Of a stretch of 64,000 nt of DNA, positions 55,800 to 64,000 are shown piece by piece. How positions within the stretch are numbered: position 1 is the stretch's first letter; each line of letters begins with the position of its first letter. Source of the stretch: Metridium senile (Eukaryota; Cnidaria; Anthozoa; Actiniaria; Metridiidae); assembly GCA_949775045.1 (NCBI GenBank), contig OX459101.1, positions 14,816,942-14,880,941 on the forward strand, read 5' to 3'. Both the position numbers and the translations under genes were made by a program. The notes below the pieces were generated by a model. It was given only the letters and a program-made list of their open reading frames with translations, was not told where the DNA came from and ran no database searches.

Positions 55800-57185
55800 A
55801 AAAAAAATGCAGAGAAAACTTTTTTACCGAATGTTCGTAAACACGTTAGAATCAGAGCGCGCGCGAGAGCATTCGTCATTTTCATTCTCTGTTCTCTCAT
55901 ATAGACATGGCCATCAACCAATCAGAGCGCGCGTTAGATACCAAAAATTTTATAAAACATATATAAATGACATAACTATAAAATACTAATAAATATATAA
56001 AAAACAAACAAACAAACAACAACTACATAAATTATAAATAAATAAATAAATAATTAGTTCACAAGAATCACTTAGGTCTAAAAAGGTTCAGCTAATAATT
56101 TTCTAAATATATCAGCTGGTGTTGGGGCTTGGACAATTAGAATGTGTTAAAAACCAGCATGCATTTGCATTAATGACTGGCAGTGTGTATTTCACTGTTC
56201 CATAAGGAATGTGTAGTAAAAAAACGGCATTTAATTAGTATTAGTTGTCAATTATTTCAATCATTGTACGTTTAAGGGAGAACTATTTTTGACTAAAATT
56301 TGACATGTATATAAATGGAAACTATCGATCGAGTAAACTAGTATAGACGGCGTCGGTGTTTGATATAAACGATAGGCAATAGAATGAAATTTCTAGCTCC
56401 GTAACACAGCTGACGTTTGGAGCTTTAGCCCTTCGATTTTCATTGGAGTAAAAGAGTCAAAATGTCAAGAGCCACTCTTTTACTAGGACGATGAGCTAAA
56501 CCTCGAATTTTCAGTTTTTGTTAAGTTAACATTTTTTACAGTGTTGCAGATTTCATTCTTTTAGCTATTATTTGTAAATATAGACAATATCTCAACGACA
56601 GATTATCTCAGTTTAATGTAAACATTCCAAAGGTTATTGATGGTACATATTATGTCAAATAAATCTGCCAACAGTCGTGTTGTAAATATATTGGGTTACC
56701 TGTGTCGATAATTAGACTAGTTATGATGTCATTAATTGTGCATGCAATTAATGACGTGTAGTATTAAAGCTAGAACAAGTGTAGAATAAATCTTCAGTCT
56801 AGGAAACCTGTACTGGTCTGATGTATGTTTTGTTGTATCTAAGGGTTTTCAAGATACTGGTGCCGAAACCCAGGAAGATTGCTTCTGATTGGTTCTGTAA
56901 TTGCGGACTTTTAATATATAAGTAATTGAAAGAGTGTTGTCGTCACATAAGTAGAACATAAGTTATGTAGTAAGAAAGGAATTATAACAAAAGAGTCCAG
57001 CTTTAGTGATCTCCTTATGTATTTTAATGAATTCCTTTCCAACTAAATTCCAAAAGTCAGGACAACGCTCTTGCAATAAATTGTACTCCTAATTATTTCG
57101 CAGCCGAAGATACAATCCACCGTCTGAAACATTTTAACTTCTTTAATGCTGTTCTTTGAACTGAAAAATTAGCAGGTGTTTTTCA
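55800..57185. other. Non-coding stretch, no gene seen
   Basis: Contains a GCGCGC-rich patch (55855-55935), a short AAAC/AAAT tract (56005-56055), and an interspersed repeat (56315-56550) shared with 16540-16655 and interrupted by about 120 bp. Nothing coding was recognised. Confidence 0.5.
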
Positions 57186-57192
57186 GGCTTAT

Positions 57193-58500
57193 TTAATAAG
57201 GAGAGCATGAGGTCAAAAACGACTTCAGTTTCAATTGTCTTTTGTCCGGCAAATCGTGGAATTCCTTAATCGTTGGAAAACCAGATTTTTGTAGAACAAA
57301 ATTGACTTCCTTAAGTTGCTGAGTGCTGAACTCCCGCACTTTGGTTTTTGATAGCTTTTTTCTTGCTAGAGGTGACCCTCTCTGAGAATCCTTCTCAAGA
57401 GCCTTGACAGCTTTGGTGGTATACTGCTTTGGAATGTCGAGAAAGGCGAACAGATCAGAAGTTGTGCGCTCGGGATCGTCCAAAAGGTCTTCGTATTTGA
57501 TCGGCTAGATATCTATGCCTTCGTGCTTGTATTCAATATAGCAAGCGATGTTGAGCACCCAATCCAACGTGAAGAAACCATACAAACTTAAACCTTTCAG
57601 AATTTGGTCGATCGGGATTAACTGGTAGTCACTGGTGTCTGGTATTGACAAGTTTGACTTCATGAACTCACGTGAAACTGGCTGAGCACCGGCCATGGAC
57701 AGCTGGGACAAAAAAGAACAAATGGTTTGTTTCGGATGACGGTACATGTACACGTGTTTGATGTACTTGCAGCAGGTATTAATTTTTTTAATTAGCTGTG
57801 AGCCCACGGATCCTGTTTTAATAACAATCCTGTCGATTTCCTTTTTGTTGTTGTTACTCTTACATTGTAATCGCACGATACTTCGAAGAAGTATACCTAC
57901 TTGCTCGTCATTTATCTTTCCCATCTTATGGTCTTGTAATGGTTGTACAAAAGCTTCCGGTTCTGATATCGCAATGGTATTTGGAATGGCTTCAAATATC
58001 TGAGCAAGGAGTGTTGAGCCACAGCGACCAGTGTTCGACAGAAGCACAGTTTGAGTTCTTGGGTCACCTATTGCTTCTGCAAGCCTGTGAAACGATCTGA
58101 TCGGCAGGACAACGATATGTGTAGCAAATCTAAACTGTGTGACATAAAAGAAGGGGCTAATATCCGAGCTGTAAACATCCACTTCTGGAGGAAGAACAGC
58201 AAAGTATGCCTGTTCTGTTCTTACAGTCAACAAAGTAATATTGTCACGACAAACAACATTTGGATGAAAATATCCAGAATGAAAAAGAAGAAACTGTTCT
58301 AGCGAATGAGGATGGAAGTCACCTTTCTTGGCTCTGAATCTTATTTTCAGGATCTGTGCAGAGGATTCATAATGGGTGCTTGCCTTCAGTTTTTCTTCTC
58401 TCCAACCAAAAGCAAATGAGTAACCAAGAACTGAAGAGATTAATAGATTAATGTTGTACATCAACCATTGTAGAATTCTGAGGATAATTACCTTTGACAT
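57193..58500 (-). pseudogene. Sulfotransferase-like protein with in-frame TAG
   Basis: A 331-codon frame stops at TAG (57505-57507) and continues in the same frame for 103 codons. An N-terminal hydrophobic segment (about 5-31) suggests a type II Golgi protein. The PAPS-binding P-loop SNTGRCGSTLLAQ (155-167) and the 3'-phosphate motif YMYRHPKQTICSF (251-263) mark the sulfotransferase fold. After the TAG comes PIKYEDLLDDPERTTSDLF, a typical sulfotransferase block, so the stop truncates the conserved domain. An acceptor TTTTTCAG lies three bases before ATG, implying an untranslated first exon. It could be a recent pseudogene, a null allele or a sequence error; the reading frame is otherwise clean. 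Confidence 0.8.
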
Positions 58501-58859
58501 CGTCTGAAAAACAATTATGAAAATGTGTCTTAAGCTTCAACCATAAAATATTTCATGATTGAAAAAAAATTATATAGTTAATGACGATTAAGATATCAAT
58601 CTACAACAGCTTTTGTATTTTTTTAGTACAAAAGAGTCTGAAATATAAATGGAAACTAGCGAGTATAGACCAAAGCCAAAACTTAGCAAAATTGATGACG
58701 TCATTTTCCCGCCAAAAATCGTAACACTTGTAAAAGTGAAAAGAAGACATTTTTTCTTTTGGTGTGTACTCTTCACATTTAAAACTTCAAGTTGATCAGA
58801 CTTGAGTATAAAAATTATTCAAAGTTATCTCCCCCCCTCAAAAATCTAATGGTCCGTAC

Positions 58860-59660
58860 ATTATAATTAGTATTTATTAGAAAAAAGCTATATAAATATG
58901 CATTTAAGTTATATAACTAAGCTCAAGAAGGCTGGCTATTTTTGTAAAATATATCTGTCACCTGATCAAGGATATTTTGTGGCTTAGAAGCCAATTTTAT
59001 TGTGTCTTTTGGGAATACACTACACTATGTTGTAGCTACTGGACTCAACTGGCAGCTACTACATAGCATAAGAACAAAATGATAATGTTGTGATATAAGA
59101 TATTTATATAAAAGTATATTTCATAACTTCCAACCTATAAAGAGAGAAATAGAGCTAAAGTGTTTAATATAGGTTGGTATTGTTAAAAAATTGAAATTAA
59201 ATTTCTGTAATAAGAAAAAAAAAATCAAGCTCTATTTCTTTCTCTAATATTATCCAGGGGATAACTTATTCAGGCTTCGTACAATCCTGGTTGATAAAAT
59301 TGATGTTAATAGTATAAATAAAGTAGCTGTTGACTCAAGTGTTGAACTTTTTTTCACAGCCACATACACTTTTGTATAATATATGTATAATATAATATAC
59401 GCGACGTAACCGACGACGAACAAAAAACCACAAACGGAATTAAAATTATTTTCAAAAGCGGGTTTCTGCTCGACAAATATCAAATGTTCAAAATCAAAGA
59501 GCTATGTTTTCCAATGATAATAGACTGTGTCTGGTCAAAAATGATAACAAAATAATAACAATGAATCCATAAATTAAACCAACTGTAACTACCCTAGCTT
59601 ACCTAAAATGAATTGGTACAAATACCCTGTCTAAATAATGAATTAATTCTATCTATACCT
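58860..59660. other. Non-coding stretch with a diverged repeat
   Basis: 58915-59060 resembles 47590-47640 plus 48950-49050 (TTTTGTAAAATATATCTGTC; TTGTGTCTTTTGGGAA; ATGTTGTAGCTACT), a dispersed duplication. The rest is AT-rich with no recognised gene. Confidence 0.4.
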
Positions 59661-59665
59661 ATATA

Positions 59666-60655
59666 CAGTATGTTACCCAGTTTCGTGACAGTACCAGTAT
59701 CGTGACACAAACAAATTAAACTCAATTTTAGCGACGGCTATTTGATAATTCAAAAAAACAAGGACTACAGAGAACACACTGAACATTTAGATTCAATATG
59801 CATGTTTTGACGGGCTTTTGCATGCACGGATTCTTCGAAGAGAAGCAATTGTTGACAGAGTAGTTGAAGTTTTCTGCCTAAAATGGATGGCTTTTACTGT
59901 GCAGTAAACTGACCTGGGTTCGAATAAGAAGGATTTACATCGCATATTCTCAAAGAACAAAGCCAAGATTTATATTGACGATAGCTAGATAGTGTAACTT
60001 CATTCTACAACCCCTGTATGTTCAGCAATTTTGATATTTGCAAAATATTTAGTCCGTTTTAAGATTAGGTAATACCAGCTGTAATTACAAAAAGCCCGAA
60101 TACACTGACAGTTAATGGCTTTAAACAAAATCATGACTGGAAATTTTTTGAAAATACACATGTTATGAATTGTGTCCGTTTCTGAATTAAGTATTGCTTT
60201 TGATATGGAACACTACGGCAGATAAAGTCGCCTTTGCAAATCGTTTCTATGCAAACTGAATTTGATGTTAAAAGTAGCAGGACTTTGAAGCATTTCGAAT
60301 AGTTTCACATTCCGAAATTCTCCAAAACATAAATAAGGAACAATCCAAATGTTAGTGCAAAATATAGTTAAAGGTAAAAAATGTGTATTTGATTTGTTTT
60401 ATTGAATTTTGTTGTGAATTACTTAATTGAAAACAATGCATTTTCGTGTCACGAAACTGGGCAAGCTGTCACGAAACTGGCACCTAAGTTACCGTCGAAA
60501 TATTCCTTTTATTTTATCAAATTAATTAAAAGATTAGAAGAAAAGATTTACATCAATATTTAAGCAGATAAATTTGCCTTTCTACGACAAAATTTCATAG
60601 ACTTATTTTTATTGTATTTACAAACTGAAGTGTCACGAAACTAGGCAATTATGTA
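59666..60655. mobile_element. Element with CCCAGTTTCGTGAC ends, copy 2
   Basis: Parallels 43978-44957 throughout (for example TTTTAGCGACGGCTATTTG, AGAGAAGCAATTGTTGACAG). Ends CAGTATGTTACCCAGTTTCG and complement; internal GTCACGAAACTGGGC copies near 60455. Not nested in a CACAGGG element here. Confidence 0.75.
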
Positions 60656-61086
60656 TGTATCAAGTTAAGAGAAGCAATCCAAACAGTGCCTCGCTTCAAC
60701 GTAACTTTTGTTTGAAAGTGACTAACTTGACTACATATAAATAGACATCAAATAAGAAATATTACACCGTAAATACTGTCACCGTTTTAAATAGTTATAT
60801 TGAAATCGAAGCTTAATCGAAACTCGGCAAAACTGGTGCCAATATGTCTCTGAGCATGCATGTCGAATTTATTCAAAAAAAGGTTTGGTAACCTTATGCA
60901 AATTGTGAGTATTTTTTAACAACCTATGTGTTCGAAAATATGAACAGTGCGGTTTCAAATCCATTAGTACCTGACAATTTCAAGTAAATAAGGAAAACGA
61001 ATTCGAAAAAAAACTAAGCATAATGTTTTTTTGTAAATAGACAAAATGACTATGATGACAACAATGTAGTAGATTTGAACCAACAT

Positions 61087-61229
61087 AGAGTGCTGTTCAT
61101 ATGACCGTGAACGAATAGGCAAACTAATAGTTAGTAGTAAACACTAAACCCATCGTTTTCTTTTGTTCTTTATCAACTACCACAAACTAAATGGTCTATT
61201 TTCTTGCACGGTCATATGGAAATCACTCT
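61087..61229. mobile_element. MITE with AGAGTGCTGTTCATATGACC ends
   Basis: The left end is mirrored by GGTCATATGGAAATCACTCT, with CACGGTCATATG pairing; TA on both sides. Related in its first bases to the AGAGT MITEs at 31787 and 33429. Confidence 0.8.
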
Positions 61230-63185
61230 ATCAAATATGTAGTACTGAACCATTGTACTACTCGAAGCATACTACATCAAGACAATGATACCCAATGACA
61301 GACAATGATAGACAATGATAATGATACAAATAAACTTTCGACTAAAGGCCTCTAAGGAATTGTCTTTGTTCTAATCTCATATAAGTTCACTTTATTATCT
61401 GACTGGTTAAAATAGCTTATTTCTTTCAACAAACAAATTAAAAACTAAAGTTTATACTCTAGCAATGACTTTGAAATTGTTTTAGAGTGTTATAAATCGA
61501 AACAAAACGTTTTAGAGCGGTTCATTTTGACTATGTTACGGTCAAGCTTGCATAAATATCGAAATAGGCTATTAGTAACAGTCACAATTTCACTTCAATC
61601 GACGAGAATTCCTCTTAGAATTTATGAAATCCAATAGATATAAATGAACCCATCTTACCTTGATATATTTGTAATCCTGATTAATATAAACCACGAGAAA
61701 CGAAGCCCTGTAGACTCAAAGAGGTTAAAGTCATATACCGAACTGTATCATGTGGATTGCGTTACTCCCAGTTACGACAGTCCTTGGTTTTGCTGCACTT
61801 GCTTGTCACGCAATGTTATTTCTGCGAGTAATGTTAAATTTCAAATGCTTTGATGTGCGGGACCTCGTTTTACATGGTTATATATTAATTAAAATTACAG
61901 CACATCAAACTATTAAAGATAGTTTCATGTATTATTTGTTGGATTTCATAAATGCAAAGTCAACCACAATGCTTTGCGCTCCTATATTGTTTTTACATGC
62001 GGGTTATGAAACAAATTGAGTCACGCGTACCGCAACAATCTGTAGATTTTATGAATGAATAGATAGATTATTGATAATATCTGATACCATACAAAAACTG
62101 AATTACATTTTCATCAATTACAGTTCAAATACAGTAATGTTTACAATAAATTCATGATTGAATTCACGATAAATGTTACGATAACAAATCGATAACGTTT
62201 TCATTAAAAAAAGAGTCATGTGCAAATGCATAGACCTGTATGTAAATAAAAAAAAATATATGTATGCGAATGGATAAAAATTTAGGTCAATGCTAAATGA
62301 CATGCTAAAAAGCAGGTATTCGTACCAACACATCAATTGAGGGAAGGTGTGTGTGGATGTAAGAGTTGTAGAGTGCAAGTCGTGGAAAGTAAGTGTGAAT
62401 ATAAGTGGAGTTTCAAATTGAGGTTGAATGGAACAGGTAAGTATGTGGAGTGAACAGTGGTATGATAATGGTATGATAATGGTGAAAGAAATTCATAAAA
62501 GAGAAGTGAGAATAAAAATATGTTATGAATAATAAATGATAATAATAATGATAACGAGTAAATAATAATAAATATATATATAAGAATAAAAAATAAGGTC
62601 AAAATAAAAATGTAAAAATAATGTAAAAATAACGGCAATATAAAATAACGATGTCAATAAAGAAAGGCGCAAAGTGAACTCGAGTTCGTGTGGATATACG
62701 TGACTGTCTCGAGGGAAGGAGGGGACGTAAAAATAGAAAGGGAAGGTGAGCCGAAGGGGAGATAAGTAGATAGTCCTACCATAAACTTATCATCAGGGAT
62801 TGAGGCAAATGGTAGAGGTTAGGACCAACACGTTTCATAACTCACGGCCGTAAGCCCACCCGACGTGTACTATCAACTTTACGAGACGGTCACGTATATG
62901 GATAAAAAAGCGTATATGATGGAATAAATTGCATGAATATCATGGTAATTGTGTAGTTGATATGATAATGGGTGGGAGTGATAGTGAATACTTACCGTAT
63001 CGTGATCGTACTGGCATAGAAATCCAGGTTAACAGCGTTGAGTTTGTTGTAGATGGCGTAGTCAAGCGAAGAAGGTATGTATGGAATGTCGGTGTATAGA
63101 GATGTTAGAATGATAAAAGCGGTGTCGGGTGGCTGGTGATGGGTGCCCTGTGTTATTCTGTATGTTTTCTGTATGTCGGGTAGCC
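61230..63185. other. Non-coding stretch, no gene seen
   Basis: AT-rich sequence; short open frames lack recognisable domains. 62340-63180 is purine-rich and of different composition from its left neighbour, but nothing specific was identified. Confidence 0.4.
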
Positions 63186-63199
63186 TGTGTGTTGCAAGG

Positions 63200-63200
63200 T

Positions 63201-63230
<30 letters not shown>
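63200..63230. repeat. Poly-G tract of about 30 bases
   Basis: An almost pure G run (GGTGGGG...) immediately before the truncated copy-C fragment. Such runs are prone to sequencing and assembly error. Confidence 0.95.
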
Positions 63231-63231
<1 letters not shown>

Positions 63232-63250
63232 ACATGTATGGGTACATGTA

Positions 63251-63300
63251 TAACCATTTCAACATGTTCTTCAGGCATTGACGGTGATGCTAGTAGCTGA
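63251..63300 (+). pseudogene. Truncated 3' end of RHIM-like/TPR copy C
   Basis: TAACCATTTCAACATGTTCT continues to the stop TGA and matches the last codons of copy C (TISTCSSG-x-DGDASS) with two base differences (GGCATTG for GGCAAGG). The sequence after the stop matches the start of the satellite after copy C. Only the tail of the gene is present. Confidence 0.85.
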
Positions 63301-64000
63301 TGTATATTATTATTATATTCATAAAAACGATGATTATGATAGTAATGATTATGATGATGAAGATACTAATAATAAACAATTTTTGATAATGCTAATGGTT
63401 ATAATAACCAAAAACAATAACAATAATTATTATAACTGAATAATAATTATGAAGATGATAATGTTGATAGTAATGAGTTATGATGATGAAGATAGTAATG
63501 ATGTAGATTTTGTTGATAATGCTAATGGTTAAAATAATTAAAAAAATAATAACAATATACTTATCACAACTGAAAAATGATTTAAGATGATAATGGACCA
63601 GGTCAACAGGTGTAGATTTTGTGATAATGCTAATGGTTAAAATAACCCAAAAGATAATATAAAAATAATTATCACAACTGAAAAATAATTATGGAGATAA
63701 TAATGTTGATGATAATGGTTATAATGATGAAGATACTAATGATGTAGGTTTTGTTGATAATGCTAATGATTATAATAACCCAAAAAATAATAATAACAAT
63801 AATATTCATGACTGAATAATAATTATGAAGATGATAATGTTGATGATAATGGTTATAATGATGAAGATCTTAATGATGTAGATTTTGTTGATATTGCTAA
63901 TGGTTAAAATAACTAAAAAAATAATAACAATAATGATCATGACTGAATAATAATTATGAAGATGATAATGTTGATGATAATGGTTATAATGATGAAGATC
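63301..64000. repeat. 131-bp satellite, second array, runs off the window
   Basis: Same unit family and same first unit as 52505-54650, including the GGACCAGGTCAACAGGTGTA variant; continues to the window edge. Confidence 0.92.

Noticed and set aside
63062..63265. Poly-proline open frame on the minus strand
   Set aside because: Created by the poly-G tract.

Overview
The window looks like nuclear DNA of an early-branching or marine invertebrate animal, most plausibly a cnidarian. This is inferred from AT-rich sequence, GT-AG introns of roughly 0.1-2 kb, a receptor tyrosine kinase with Frizzled, kringle, FN3 and SEA modules, and dense small inverted-repeat transposons. No rRNA or functional tRNA gene, CRISPR array or bacterial-type operon was seen. 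About a dozen segments are real or decayed host genes; most of the rest is repeats.

Region 1 (1-17.3 kb, minus strand): one receptor tyrosine kinase gene. Fifteen coding exons can be joined with every reading phase agreeing: signal peptide, Frizzled cysteine-rich domain, kringle, FN3, SEA, FN3, membrane helix and the first part of a kinase that resembles the FGFR/VEGFR type rather than ROR. The kinase C-lobe lies beyond the left edge. Its introns carry several foldback elements.

Region 2 (17.3-33.1 kb): microsatellites, an orphan promoter and 3' flank of the gene family described below, a minisatellite, and a decayed non-LTR retrotransposon. The retrotransposon is split by an 8.3-kb inverted-repeat element. 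That element contains a second, 5.2-kb element with its own target duplication, spliced cargo gene and two related satellite arrays.

Region 3 (34.4-52.5 kb): three paralogous genes encoding 463-487-residue proteins. Each has one or two N-terminal motifs resembling the RHIM core (Q-[VI]-G-N/K-x-N/S), a basic linker and a TPR-like helical C-terminal part. Each gene has an 11-bp NF-kappaB-like site about 270-285 bp upstream of its ATG. Two copies are intronless and inverted relative to each other; the third has two introns. A near-perfect palindrome of about 5 kb, made of two transposon copies, sits between the first and second genes. This RHIM-like/TPR, kappaB-associated family is the best candidate for an undescribed (innate-immune or cell-death signalling) system here.

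Region 4 (52.5-64 kb): a 131-bp satellite that begins at the stop codon of the third gene, a sulfotransferase gene with an in-frame TAG, more small transposons, and at the right end a truncated copy of the third gene's last codons followed again by the same satellite.
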